Assembly: GCA_964017125.1 (NCBI GenBank)
Contig: OZ024912.1
Location: 64,338,390-64,402,389, forward strand
Length of the DNA: 64,000 nt
Source of the DNA: Flabesymbios commensalis
Lineage: Eukaryota; Annelida; Polychaeta; Terebellida; Flabelligeridae
Reading direction: 5' to 3'
Shown: positions 21,362 to 32,301 of the stretch, piece by piece
How the letters are laid out: every line of letters begins with the position of its first letter
Position numbering within the stretch: the stretch's first letter is position 1
Notes under the pieces: generated by a model
Databases searched by the model: none
Told to the model about the DNA's origin: nothing
The model's input: the letters and a program-made list of their open reading frames with translations, nothing else
Program-made: the position numbers and the translations under genes

Positions 21362-22470
21362 TAACCTTTTAGGGATCAACTTTAGACGTCAGAAGCTGAC
21401 GTCTGTCGACGTCAGATTTTGACGTCTAGAGTCGATCCCTCGCACTCTAAGAGCAAAAACATTTAGGGTAAATAGGGGTATTATGAGCACCTTAACTTTA
21501 ATTGGCTATTTCGGCCAAATAAATGATGTGGAATAAATCAAATTTGATTCGCTCGAATGTTAGTACAATTATGCAGTAATTCATAATATTAATTACCTAA
21601 TTTAAATTTAGCAAAAAAAAAGAATTTTGAAAACATGCTCATATTACCCATTCGTGTGGCAAATATGAGTGTGCGTATTTATTTACTATTTGCCAATGGG
21701 GTAATATGAGCACTTTGCCATAAATAAGGACATTCGCTAAAATGTTTATTTTATCTTACCAAATAGAAGTGGCACTCGTGTACCTTGATATGACGCAAAT
21801 GCCATTAAATCAGAGATAATTTTTTTCCATTAAATATAAGTGGTTGAAATGGTTTCCTCACATTTCACTGTATAATACGCTTAGGGTATTATGAGCATCC
21901 TGTTTTTTATAGATATCTTGCAATGGGGGCATTATGAGCACCATGCTCATAATAGATTGAAACAGGATGCTCATATTACTCCAGTAGAAGGGGGTGGTAA
22001 CAAGCCTAATGGGGTCCAGAAAATGCCTAATCACTTTATTATCGTCCCTTCTCTTGCTAAGAACCACTATGGTTAGAACTCACCCAAATTACTTTCATGA
22101 TATCTTGTGATTTGTGGACGTACAAACAAATCAAATGTAGATGTAATTGTATTTTTTTATTTAAACAGCCCAAAAACTTCATTTTGTCATAACTTGGCTA
22201 CTTTTTCAAAAAACTTTCTAAAAACTAAACGAGTTTATGTCCGTGTCATGATTATATTACAAAACAAATTTTATCCGATTCCCGTTGTTATTGAGAATAT
22301 TACAGCCAGTGCTCATATCACCTCTATGCTCATATAACCCCTATCTTACCCTATGATGGCCGTACACCTAACATAGACATTCAAATGAAGCAGACATTAT
22401 GATGAATTCCGATTGAAAAAAACATTTGGTCTCCATGGCTTATATAAAAATATTTCAGCGCTTAAAGGTA
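21362..22470 (-). mobile_element. MITE-B interrupted by a TA-flanked element
   Basis: Left part: TTAGGGATCAACTTTAGACG, GACGTCTGTCGACGTCAGAT and GAGCAAAAACATTTA. Right part: TATGATGGCCGTACACCTAA, ACATTCAAATGAAGCAGA, GAAAAAAACATTTGGTCTCC and CAGCGCTTAAAGG. Without the insert, the block order is that of other reverse MITE-B copies. Confidence 0.75.
21466..22351. mobile_element. 886-bp TIR element nested in MITE-B, TA duplication
   Basis: The left end GGGTAAATAGGGGTATTATG is mirrored by the right end GAGCATAGAGG-side sequence, which reads CTCATATAACCCCTATCTTACCC. TA lies on both sides (21464-21465 and 22352-22353), as expected of Tc1/mariner-type insertion. TATGAGCA and TGCTCATA words recur inside (21482, 21637, 21704, 21890, 21936, 21970). 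No transposase frame was found, so it is non-autonomous. Confidence 0.75.
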
Positions 22471-22689
22471 ATATCACCGGCTTAGGACAGCATTGATTAA
22501 GAATTCTTATTTCTAAATAGCCGAGGTCTCCATTTCATAAAAAAATAAAGATCATCTTTTTAAAGCTGGTGGATTAGTTTCAGGCTATAATTATGACTGA
22601 ACCAGTAGCATACAGCGACCATTATCGTAGTGCCGGCGCAAACAATACATAGGCCCACAACATGTCCGGATTGTGTAACCTGATTTTCC
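22471..22689. other. No gene recognised
   Basis: Unassigned spacer. Confidence 0.35.
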
Positions 22690-22950
22690 GTCTAAACCCT
22701 TACAACACTGACATATTTTTGTATACGCAATGAAGACCAGAGGTGTATTTTATGGGGGTATTGTTCATTCTTTCAGTGGGGGGATGGTCGACTTGGATGC
22801 CAGATTCTGACGAAAGACTGTCCCCACACTGAGCTGATGGTTAAATTTCATGGCGGTATTGTTCATTCTTTCAGTGGGGGGATGGTCGACTTGAATGCCA
22901 CATTCTGACTAAAGACTGTCCCCACACTGAGCTGATGGTTAAATTTCAAA
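22690..22950 (+). mobile_element. MITE-B with internal ~92-bp tandem duplication
   Basis: It starts AACCCTTACAACACTGACAT. A segment beginning GGTATTGTTCATTCTTTCAG and ending GAGCTGATGGTTAAATTTCA occurs twice in a row (about 22766-22858 and 22855-22948), with few differences. Confidence 0.75.
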
Positions 22951-23691
22951 GCGGCATGAGAGAGCAATTCGTGCTGTAAATATCGCAAGGGAACAAGAAT
23001 CTCAAGACGATTGCTAATAATATCGACGACTTAAACCTCGATGTACGCACATTCAGCTAATAACCTCCATACTTTGCGCTTTCCAGCCTGACCAGTCGCG
23101 TGATCTAATGCGTGATGAGGCATTGGCTGTTGCTCTCAGCCCGTCACGTGATCTAATGCGTGATGAGGCATTGGCTGTCGCTCTCAGCACAGGCGCCATC
23201 TGTAGAGACAAGGACATAAACAAGGACAACAAAACACCCAAACTATAAAAAGGATATAAAATGGCGATATTTATAGCTTACTGCACAGAGACCGTAAAAC
23301 ATCAGCGCACACGGCTTAATTTTAGGACCTGATGGCCCATTTGCCTGAACAAAACAACATGACAGTTTATCACCGGATAAAGCACTAAATGATCCCCATC
23401 AGTAGGCCGTATTTTGACAAGGGACATCAGTTTCAAGTACATTAAATTATAGCACACTCGATGTGTTACAGGCTACATTAATTTACGTCTGGCTTATATT
23501 ATATTATATTAGCATTAGACCAGTGCGGTACATAAGATAAATAAAAATTACAATAATTTTAAAGAAAAAAATTTAAATCATAAGAAATTGGTCCAACATA
23601 ATTAGGTCGAAGTTGCCACGTAAACGACAAATACTAAAGATTTTTATTACAGATCCCAGCAGTGTATATTGTGTCATTGGCTCAAGTTATT
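22951..23691. other. No gene; short tandem duplication
   Basis: A ~52-bp direct repeat (CGTGATCTAATGCGTGATGA, GGCATTGGCTGT) is at about 23098-23190. No supported gene. Confidence 0.5.
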
Positions 23692-23872
23692 GCATAACCT
23701 GTAGAAGTTAGATTCTGACTTCTAAAATGAGAGTAAAAATATTTATAAGTATTCAAATGAAGCAGAAAGAGCTAACGAAGATATTTATGATGATTTCAAA
23801 TCGAAAAATCCCTTTGGTCTCTATGATTTATACAGAACTAATCGAGCGCTTTAAGGACTAAAGGGGATATAA
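23692..23872 (-). mobile_element. MITE-B, partial
   Basis: AGTTAGATTCTGACTTCTAA, GAGAGTAAAAATATTTATAA, TATTCAAATGAAGCAGAAAG and AATCGAGCGCTTTAAGG. The core is shortened and no TTAA pair survives. Confidence 0.65.
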
Positions 23873-24662
23873 ATCGATACATCTGTGCAATTGGATGAAT
23901 AATTCGGTACGTTTAAGTCGCAAATCAGAATACAGATAATTTGATTGTTTTTTCTCGAATCAGTACGCATCCCAACAGCATCATACATGGACCAAATGCG
24001 GATTTACTGTTAGATCATCGTCAATGCTGGCACAACATTAAACATTGGGTCGATATTTCGTAATTTTGGGGGATGTAGCCTATTTATATATATTTGTTGG
24101 GAGCTTTTTGACTAAACATCACCACAACTTTACTTTGAAGGGTTTAGAAAACATATATCACTGTGTATAAATGTTAGACAAAACATGATCACACACGTTT
24201 TTACAACGTCATTAGTCACTTTACTAAATCTAAAAATATAAATAACCGTTTAATTTTTTTTTAAATGTCCCACATTAAAAGTGTCTATAGATATTTTCTC
24301 AGACCTACCAACTAATGTTATATAACATTTCCATGCGACTTTCTCAATATGTTTTGCGCTACGTGAACTTCGCTTGCATACAGTTAAATGTAGTATTTAA
24401 ACAAAATGAGTCACTCAAAACTAAACTAACAAGACTACTAGTGTTTTGAAAATGCGTTTATTTATACACATGTACTCACTAGGATGAAGTTTATATGGTA
24501 TGTATGTATGTAGAGCCATGCCAGCATCTTTCAGCATGTGGCCAGATTCCAAAGAACATTACTACCACTAAGGATAAAGACTGATGTGAGCTCTATCATG
24601 TTAGTTAAGACAAATCACCTAGTTTGTGTGGGCCCCTAATCAATGGATTGTTCATTGAACGG
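23873..24662. other. No gene recognised; possible degenerate E palindrome
   Basis: Around 23965-24050 the words CCCAACAGCATCATACATGG, ATCATCGTCAATGCTGG and AACATTAAACATTGGG have the E architecture but are decayed. The rest is AT-rich and unassigned. Confidence 0.4.
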
Positions 24663-24675
24663 TATTGAAGATATA

Positions 24676-24813
24676 TAGTAGTAGTAAATCATTGCTTTAC
24701 GTCACTTTTCGGCACAAAAGGTCTTTTAAGTGACATTATAATACGATAAAAACGTTGTAGACAATTGATGAGATGAATGATGTACAGATGTTGTGAGGGT
24801 GGTGGTGATAGAT
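24676..24813 (-). mobile_element. Retroposon R, 5'-truncated, perfect 13-bp TSD
   Basis: TATTGAAGATATA occurs at 24663-24675 and 24814-24826, flanking a 138-bp insert exactly. The insert's 3' end on the minus strand is GTGACGTAAAGCAATGATTT followed by (ACT)n, as in the copies at 36552 and 45300. Variable 5' truncation, constant 3' end and a 13-bp duplication are signatures of LINE-mediated retroposition. Confidence 0.85.
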
Positions 24814-24826
24814 TATTGAAGATATA

Positions 24827-24988
24827 ATATAGTATTTGAAACCAATATGACACTAGAATGCTTTATTGGTTAGCCTATTATGCCATCTCAGGACTTTGTA
24901 GTCAGACTTGTCATGGATGCTTGCTCTTGTTGCTTTGCTAAACATACTGGATTTAACACGAATGTTGTACCAGTCACTACATTATTTT
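24827..24988. other. No gene recognised
   Basis: Unassigned spacer. Confidence 0.35.
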
Positions 24989-27899
24989 AACAAGACTACA
25001 TAAGTCCAGGAGCTCCCGCTCCGAATTAGAATTTGATTCAAGCAATTTTCAGTAGGGTTATTAATGTAGTCCTAGGCTAGGTCAAAAATCAAGACACAAG
25101 ACAACTAGGTCTAAGAGACTCAGTCTAAGAGGAAGATAAGAACTAGATAGTCTGTCAGAGATTGCAAACCTCCATTGAAATTAATGATCCTAATCAGTAT
25201 CCCGGTAATGGTCTACCTATCTGGAACGGTTTACCCGATATCAGGCCAATCGAGGTAAATAATGGCTGATTTACGGTTTTGAATTCGATAGAGACTAGTT
25301 AAAAAATTTCAGGGTGCATCGTCCCCCGAAACCTCACATTTTGTTTTATAGTAATGGACTAGCATCTAACAGAGTTTGCAAAATATTGGGCATGTGAAAG
25401 TAAATAATGGCCGATAGGCAGGCGGCCATTTTGAGTTTGATCGAGTCTAAATTTTTCAAGATGCATCCTCTCCTGAAATTTCACATTTTGTTTTATAGGA
25501 ATGGTCTAGCCAACTAGCACGGTTTACCAATTAACGGCCATGTGAAAGTGAATAATGGCCTAAAGGCAGCCATTTTGAATTTGAGCAAGTCGAAATTTTT
25601 CAAGATGCATCCTTTCCTGAAATCTCACATTTTGTTTTATAGTAATGGTCTAGCAATCTAGTACGGTTGACCAAATAACGGCCATGTGAAAGTGAATAAT
25701 GGCCGATAGGCGGCCATTTTTAATTTGAACGAGTCAATTTTTTCAACATGCATCCTCTCCTGAAATCTCACATTTTGTTTTATAGTAATGGTCTAGCTAT
25801 CTAACACGGTTTACCAAATATCAGCAATGTGAAAGTAAATAGTGGCCGATAGGCGGCCATTTTGAATTCGATTGAGTCGAAAGTTTTTAAAAGGCATCCT
25901 CTCCGGAAACGTCACATTTTGTTTTATAGTGGTGGTCTAGCTATCTAGCACGGTTTACCTGATATCAGGCCTATCGAGGTAAATAATGCTGATTGTCTGC
26001 CATTTTGAATTCGTAAGGTAAAAAATTTCAGGGTGCACTCCCCCGAAAACTCACATTTTTCTTTAAAGTAATGGTCTAGCCATCTAGCACGGTTCACCAA
26101 ATCGGTCATGTGAAAATGAATAACGGCCGAAAAGGCGGCAATTTTGAATTTGCTCAAGTCAACCTTTTTCAAGGTGCATCCTCATCTGAAATATCACATT
26201 TCGTTTTATAGTACCCGTTAATGGTCTAGCCATCTAGCACGGTTTACCAAATATCGGCCATGTGAAAGTGAATAATGGCCGATAAGCGGCCATTTTGAAT
26301 TTTATGAAGTAGAAATTTTTCAAGAACCATCCTCTCCTGAAATGTTACATTTTGTTTTATAGTAATGGTCTAGCCATCCAGCACGGTTTACCAAATAACG
26401 GTCATGTGAAAGTGAATAATGGCCGGAAGGCGGCCATTTTGAATTTGTTCAAGTCATTTTTTTTCAAAATGCATCCTCTCCTGAAATCTCACATTTTGTT
26501 TTATAGTAATGGTTTATTTTGGCAATGCCACTTAACATGATTTTAGCTGTGTATGTCATACCATGTATATTATCATATGATTTTAACAAACTAACAATCT
26601 TGTATATACATGTACATATATCTCTTTCATTTCTATGACAAATAAGTCTGTAATGACTTTTCTTTTCTGTCAATAAAATATCTGTCTGTCTGTCTGTGTC
26701 TGTCTGGTTCAGCTATCCAGCATGTTTTACCCAATATCAGGCCTGTCGGGGTGAATAATGGCCAATAAACGGCCATTTTGAACTTGATCGAGTTGATTTT
26801 TTTCAAAATGCATCCTCTCTTGAAACCTTACAATTTGTTTTATAGTAATGGTGTAGCTATCTTGAGCGGTTTTCATGATATTCCGCAATATGAGGCCTGT
26901 CGAGGTGAATAATGGCCAATGGGCGGCCATTTTGAATTTTATCGACTTGAAATTGTTTAAAATGCCTTCTCTACTGAAAGCTCACAATTTGTTTTATAGT
27001 AAGGGTGTAGCTATCTTGAGCGGTTTTCATGATATTCCGCAATATCAGGCCTGTCAAGGTGAATAATGGCCGATAGGCGGCCATTTTGAATTTTATCGAC
27101 TTGAAATTTTTCAAGATGCATCCTCTCTTGAAACCTTACAATTTGTTTTATAGTAATGGTGTAGCTATGATATTCCGCAATATCAGGCCTGTCGAGGTGA
27201 ATAATGGCCGATGGGCGGCCATTTTGAATTTTATCAAATTGAAATTTTTCAAGATGCATCCTCTCCTGAAACCTTACAATTTGTTTTATAGTAATGGTGT
27301 AGCTATCTTGAGCGGTTTTCATGATATTCCGCAAAATATTTCAGTCGGATTTACCGATGTTATAAATTAGGTCAAAGTGCTGGGTCAACTTTAAGGTCAA
27401 GGTCCAAAAACCTGAAAAGGCACAACTAGGGACCTTAGAGAACATGTATGTACAATATGACTGTAATCGGCCCAGTACTTTTCGAGATCTGCTCCGGAAA
27501 CGAAGTGTGTGTCTAAACGTCTAAATAGGTCATAGTTCTGAACCAAAAGTAGGTCAAAGTTCATATACCCTAAAAGGCACAACTAGACCCCCTAGAGGTG
27601 TTGTGTGTAAAATTTGAAGACAATCGGACAAGTACTTTCAGAGATATGCTCCGGAAACGAAATGTTCACGGACGGCCCAACGCCGTAACATCATTTTCTC
27701 CTCTGCGACCTTGCATATTGAATTTCAATTAAAAATATTTTAACCTGTCTATTATCCACCTGGAAGTAACCCACATACCAAAAATTGTTATCCTAGCTTA
27801 TTTTCTTGCAAAATTATAGGCAAAAAAAGAGGTAAAAAACAGAATGGAGGCGGAATCCATAGCTCCCTCAGTCTCACCTACGGTGACGGCGGGAGCTAA
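24989..27899 (+). mobile_element. Helentron-like tandem-array element, copy 1
   Basis: Left end AACAAGACTACATAAGTCC with the subterminal AGGAGCTCCCGC; right end GGCGGGAGCTAA. AGCTCCCGC and GCGGGAGCT are inverted. The centre holds about 12 units with a period of about 144 bp, each containing TAATGGTCTAGCCATCTAGC, ACGGTTTACCAAATA, AATAATGGCCGATAGGCGGC, CATTTTGAATTT, CAAGATGCATCCTCTCCTGA and ACATTTTGTTTTATAGTAAT. A distal part has AAGGTCAAGGTCC, CAATCGG and CTCCGGAAACGAA words. The 3' end carries a nested hairpin, AGCTCCC / CACC / GGTG / GGGAGCT. It is non-coding. Inverted subterminal repeats, an internal minisatellite and a 3' hairpin fit a Helentron-associated element. The assignment is inferential. 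Confidence 0.6.
26513..26706 (+). mobile_element. LINE 3' tail inserted in the array
   Basis: The repeat unit breaks after TTTATAGTAATGGT and resumes at TCAGCTATCCAGCATG. The insert ends in TTTCTATGACAAATAAGTCT, TTCTGTCAATAAAATATC (AATAAA signal) and a (TGTC)n tail at about 26681-26704. It is a 5'-truncated LINE end. The paralogous array at 32302 has no such insert. Confidence 0.7.
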
Positions 27900-28427
27900 T
27901 ATAGGGACCTAATAAAAAATAGTAGCCTACCGTTTATATGAGATTATTATTTTCTTGGTTTTTGAATAATTTCCCTATATTACCATGAGTACGTTGAAAG
28001 GATACATAACTCACAGCTGTCAAAACAAGACGGAGCCGAAGCATATTCACATCTTTCCACCGCAAGGCTCCACTTTTTCCGAAGTCGCAGACCTCAGTCT
28101 TGCGGAGCCTTGTGGTATAGGAAGATGCATATTTACAGCGCTGCAAATTTAAATAATCAGTCCAGTAAATTGTGAGAGTGGCGACTCCCTTCAACTGATA
28201 AGTGTGATGTGACCTTGCGAAAATCGAATTTCAAGCGATCAAAAACAGCAAAAAACTGTTCAAACAACCCGGGTCTGCTGATCTCATATAGTCTCCAATA
28301 TACACTAACTTCGGCTGTAGTCCCGTGACTTCCCGTGCCCTCGTCCCTTAGGTTGTCCTCTAAGTAACCAACTTCCCCTGCTGGGCTTATCACAAGAGAA
28401 CAGGCCTGGCCACAACATACGCCTGCT
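27900..28427. other. No gene recognised
   Basis: Two facing segments (CAAGGCTCCACTTTTTCCG and TCTTGCGGAGCCTTGTGG) suggest a decayed inverted repeat near 28062-28115. Frames of 78-86 codons show no domain. Confidence 0.4.
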
Positions 28428-28492
28428 GATCAGCGGCTGAACGTTGGGCCAACGTCGCAGACGTTGGACCAGCTTTCAGTCGCTGATTAGAA
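28428..28492. mobile_element. Class E palindrome
   Basis: AATCAGCGACTGAAAGCTGG on the minus side faces ATCAGCGGCTGAACGTTGGG around CCAACGTCGCAGACGTTGG. Complete but with a stem distinct from the other copies. Confidence 0.7.
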
Positions 28493-28882
28493 AGAGAAGG
28501 TCGCGGCGACTGATTCACGGCTCAGATGAAGCCGCCGCACAGTGAAGACTGCTGTAAATTGTCTCCTGTTTTGGTCAAGTGTTCGGGGAGGAGCGCGACC
28601 CCCTGCCGCGGAGACAAACTGCCCCGGTCACCAGCGAGATCGACTCCAATCTCCAAACAGCTTCTGCACGGGCAGGCGGGGGGCCCGGTGTAGAGGTCAG
28701 CACTACCGCCTGCCACGCCCGAGTTCAATGTTCGCCTCCCGCTCTCGGTATGAATTCAGGTTTTAAAGAAACAAAATGTTTTTTCGTCGTAAAGACGAGG
28801 AGTCTCTATGAGCGATGAATGGTGTATTTTAGATCACAGACTCCTTTTTTGTTGCTCTTTAACCAAGCCTGAATTTATCATT
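28493..28882. other. GC-richer unassigned segment
   Basis: Overlapping 68-79 codon frames on both strands, no recognisable domain, no splice context. Possibly part of an unknown repeat. Confidence 0.35.
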
Positions 28883-28952
28883 GTCATCTTCATCCACTGC
28901 AAGTCGCAAATTGCTGTCGCAATTCTCGCCTTGCAGTGGATGAAGATGACAC
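28883..28952. repeat. Perfect-arm hairpin with GCTGTCGC loop
   Basis: Arms GTCATCTTCATCCACTGCAA and its exact complement at 28932-28952 enclose TCGCAAATTGCTGTCGCAAT. The loop resembles the MITE-A loop read in reverse (GCTGACGC). Confidence 0.7.
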
Positions 28953-29101
28953 GAAGGAAGTGGGTGGGAAATGAAACAAAATATTGTTATTATTGATCTA
29001 GTTCCATGGAAATGTTCGTTCTAAACCCCCTCTGTGTAGGAAATGAAGTCATTCTTCAAAGATACAAAAAGATGCAAAATAAAGCATCGTGAAGGTTTAA
29101 A

Positions 29102-29205
29102 GGATTAACTGTTACTTTCTGAGCAGGCAGTTACTGCTGTACTGCCGGGAAAAGCCAAAATGCAGTATCTGCTCACTTTACAAGTAAGCAGATACTTTTT
29201 TCTTT
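29102..29205. repeat. Class P palindrome (copy 4, compound)
   Basis: AGCAGGCAGTTACTGCTGTA followed by AAAAGCCAAAATGCAGTATC, TGCTCACTTTACAAGTAAGC and AGATACTTTTTTC. A full P palindrome preceded by a partial one. Confidence 0.6.
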
Positions 29206-29835
29206 GCTAGAGCCAACTATTGACTGACCCCCTGGGAATATGATGATTGACTGAACCCCTGGGAATATGATGGCGGATACTGAGTGATAATTAGGTCAGG
29301 TCAAGTGATTGTCACAGAACCAAGTGACCAAACAAAACTCCAACCTTTTAAACCTACACACTAAGTAATAGCGATTGATTATTTAGGTGTGATACGGAGA
29401 CTCACGTTTAAGATCAAGCCACCAAAGAAGATTACACAAAATATACACAAACAAATTAAAAGAAAATTCACACATAAATGCGTTGAAATATTTAACGTTG
29501 AAAATAAATATACGAATGATATTAAGCGAAGTCAGAAAGAACTCATCTCTCAGCTAATAGGCTCTCAGCCACTGAGATTAAAAGGACGTATGTATATAAC
29601 TTTTAAAAAGTTTGAATTATGTCCGTCTCATTCCAATGGGCACTCGGAGATGTCAGTAACTGACAGATCACAAATTATTCTAGAATAGTGTAAACTAGCT
29701 TCAAGGTAAACTAGTTTAACTGTATGTGTAAATTAAAGGGCTACGGTGATTTAGGAGAGAGCATGCAACAACACTAACTAGGGAAAAGGGAACATCCCAC
29801 CAAACTCAAAACATTTGCATAAAATCTATACGACA
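29206..29835. other. No supported gene
   Basis: A Lys/Ile-rich 99-codon frame at 29389-29688 has no recognisable domain and typical AT-rich composition. A 24-bp near-duplicate (GACTGACCCCCTGGGAATAT / GACTGAACCCCTGGGAATAT) occurs at 29221-29272. Confidence 0.4.
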
Positions 29836-29912
29836 TCGGGCCAACGTCTTCGACGTTAGTCCAACGTTGCATAAATGTTATACAAATATTTTGTGTTTGC
29901 TGGAATGTGGTC
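29836..29912. mobile_element. Class E palindrome, right end intact
   Basis: CGGGCCAACGTCTTCGACGTTAGTCCAACG core with a right end of ATTTTGTGTTTGCTGG (the core is given here in overlapping parts). The left end has decayed. Confidence 0.6.
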
Positions 29913-30284
29913 TGGGGAAAAAATAAAACCACACACTTTTCAAATAATGTACCAATCTGAGAATGATAACAACATGATAGAAAATGTTCTGCCATTCACA
30001 AGCTATCCTCTATACCCCCTGGTATGGGAAGGGTACATCAGCCACTGAGTGAGAGGAGAAACACTTTATATCCAAAGGGACCATAACATACCAGCTCTGT
30101 GATCAATCCTAGTCACTTGGAGTGACAGAGGGAGATAAAATCCGCGCGATAAACTACATTACGGCGTGAAATGTTAGACCTGTCACAAATGACAGATAAT
30201 GCATCCAGCCTTGATCGAAAATATTGTCACGGAAAGTTATTACGAAAATTACACGGTAGGGGGAGCCACCGTAAACACTAATAC

Positions 30285-30345
30285 GCTGATCCAATGCACT
30301 ATATGTTGATCCAGCATTGGATCAACATACCGTGTTTGTTAGAGC
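30285..30345. repeat. Class E-like palindrome
   Basis: GATCCAATGCACTATATGTTGATCC and CAGCATTGGATCAACATA pair partly; right flank CCGTGTTTGTTAG. Confidence 0.45.
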
Positions 30346-30587
30346 ACTGTTTTGAGAGTGGAATTCAAATTGAATATTTTATAAACACAAAACTGCACCC
30401 TAAACGTAAAGAAGTAATATTTCACATAAATATAATAATAACATTTATTATTTAAAGTATGTCCTTGGTTTCCAATCAGCGATAGTACAACTATACAAAT
30501 ACACTCCAAAAATACAATATTTAGTGATTTCTGGAATGTAAAAGGTTTTATTAACCGTTTTACAGGTCTACTCTGACATATCGGTCA
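30346..30587. other. No gene recognised
   Basis: AT-rich spacer. Confidence 0.35.
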
Positions 30588-30792
30588 TTTTATTTATTTA
30601 TTTTGTATATGTTTTTTGATGCGGCGCGAATCGGTTATACTTTCGGTTGTCAGTATCCCACGAATTTGAACACTTTGGGTCACTGCCTAATGTGTGCACC
30701 AAGGAAAGATATCGGCCGCAGCGAGACTCGAACCAGGTACCCCCGGGCTCTGAGTCAACCACGATACCAATGCAGGTGGTGCCACAATGCAG
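30588..30792 (-). mobile_element. SINE2 (tRNA-like) with A/T-rich tail
   Basis: On the minus strand: TCGTGGTTGACTCAGAGCCC, B box TGGTTCGAGTCTCGCTGC, GGCCGATATCTTTCCTTGG, TGCACACATTAGGCAGTGAC, GCGCCGCATCAAAAAACATA, then an AAATAAATAAAT tail. It matches the fragment at 3250-3345 over its tRNA-like part and the start of its body. Confidence 0.65.
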
Positions 30793-31230
30793 AATAATAA
30801 TTCCAGTAATAGAAATAATTTTAAATGCATGACACTTCCTTTGCGATAATCATTGTTTATTATTCAGCTGATTGTTTTTCTTGATTATGTTACACTTGTA
30901 CACTATTATTTCTCTGTCCATAGACCAACATAAAACACGTATCTTGAGAAAACTTACAATAAGTAATATACTACAAAACAAAACAAAACACTCTTATCTT
31001 CGGACTTTAAATCACGCTTATTTTGTAAAACCATTGATAGCAGTCACACGCTATACAATCAATGGATAAACACATGAGTGAAATACTTAAAAAAAAACCT
31101 TATATTTTATGTTTACACTAATATATACACAATCTATAATTCTGAAACAAGTTCACTATTTTCGATCAACAGAGAGAAAGATAATGTAAAAGTGTAACAT
31201 ACCAAAGACCACAACCAGCACGTATAATGA
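30793..31230. other. No gene recognised
   Basis: AT-rich unassigned spacer. Confidence 0.35.
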
Positions 31231-31765
31231 TTAACCCCTACCGCGCTGGGGCCGTATTCTCGTACAAGTTACGATATATCGTAGGCTTCTGATTGGTCGA
31301 GATGGCCATCTCGACCAATCAGAAGCCTACGATATATCGTAACTTGTATGAGAATACGGGCCCTGAAATATGTTTATACAAACCAAGAGATGAAACGGGT
31401 CTTTTTCAATTTAAATCATCATTGGACAAAGTAAACTCAAGATGACAAGGTACTAAAGTGTAACAGCATACCCACAGAATTTCCGACGTAAAATTCCCTG
31501 TGTTTTCCCTGATTTTTCCAAGTCAAGACTTACATTTCCCCGTATTAGATATAATTTATCATTAGAGCGCTGAAATAGTTTTTATATAATACAACATGAC
31601 TATCTTAGTTAGCTCTATCCGTTTTATTCGAATACCATGTTATGGGTGTACGGCCATTATAATTGTTTAGTTCTTTCAATGAGGGGATCGTCTTTTGACT
31701 TTAAGACTCTGACGTCTATATACGTCAGATTCTGACGTCTAAAGACGAACCGCTGAAAGGGTTAG
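31231..31765 (+). mobile_element. Compound MITE-B locus carrying class H hairpin
   Basis: TTAACCCCTACCGCGCTG at the left is interrupted by a class H hairpin, then continues TGAAATATGTTTATACAAAC. A second MITE-B begins at about 31563 (GAGCGCTGAAATAGTTTTTA) and runs through CTTAGTTAGCTCTATCCGTT, GGTGTACGGCCATTATAATT and a GACGTC core to CCGCTGAAAGGGTTAG. These may be two adjacent copies or one rearranged copy. Confidence 0.65.
31248..31363. mobile_element. Class H hairpin inside MITE-B
   Basis: Arms start GGGCCGTATTCTCGTACAAG and meet at GAGATGGCCATCTC. It is almost a perfect palindrome over 116 bp. It is located directly after the MITE-B word CGCGCTG, the same relative place as at 62138. Confidence 0.85.
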
Positions 31766-32301
31766 TTAACAAAAGCGAACAGCTAAATGATAAACAACGA
31801 TGGTCGCAGAAAAGTTAAGATTAAACAGTTTTCAAAGAGAAAAAAAGAAAGTGTCATCCATTGAAAATCATTGCTATCATTGGAATTATTATTATACATT
31901 ACATAATCATGAAATGTTGTATTTATGGAATGTGGCATGCTTGTTTAGAAACTTGCTTCCCATGCAGTCAGGAAAAATAGACACAGGAAACTGTGCTCCC
32001 AGAAAGGGTGGAGTTCACGGCCAAATCCCCCGCAGAATAATCTTCTCGGCTAATTTCCTGGTGGGTCTTGAGATGGAATCCATAACTCTCTCTAGCTTAC
32101 ACGCAAATAAATGATTATCCTATTAACTGCTACGCAAAAATCCGGAGAATTCACCCGGTGTGCACAAGACGTTGATTCATTGTCAAATCAACGGCAGCGT
32201 GTTAACGCTACGTGGATAGAGAACAGAAATGAGACGGCTTCTAAATAAAAAACCCCATCGTTTTCTCCCTTCTTTTGACCAACTTCTCGCAAAAATAAAT
32301 A
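31766..32301. other. No supported gene
   Basis: A 104-codon frame at 31800-32114 has no recognisable domain. Unassigned. Confidence 0.4.

Noticed and set aside
25275-27300. CRISPR-like array or tandem protein repeats (several 60-107-codon frames such as TITIKQIVRFQERMHLEKF)
   Set aside because: The 144-bp units are whole-unit tandem repeats without variable spacers. The repeated peptides follow simply from the DNA repeats and appear on both strands.
29389-29688. 99-codon Lys/Ile-rich frame
   Set aside because: Composition is that of translated AT-rich DNA; no motif or conserved neighbour.
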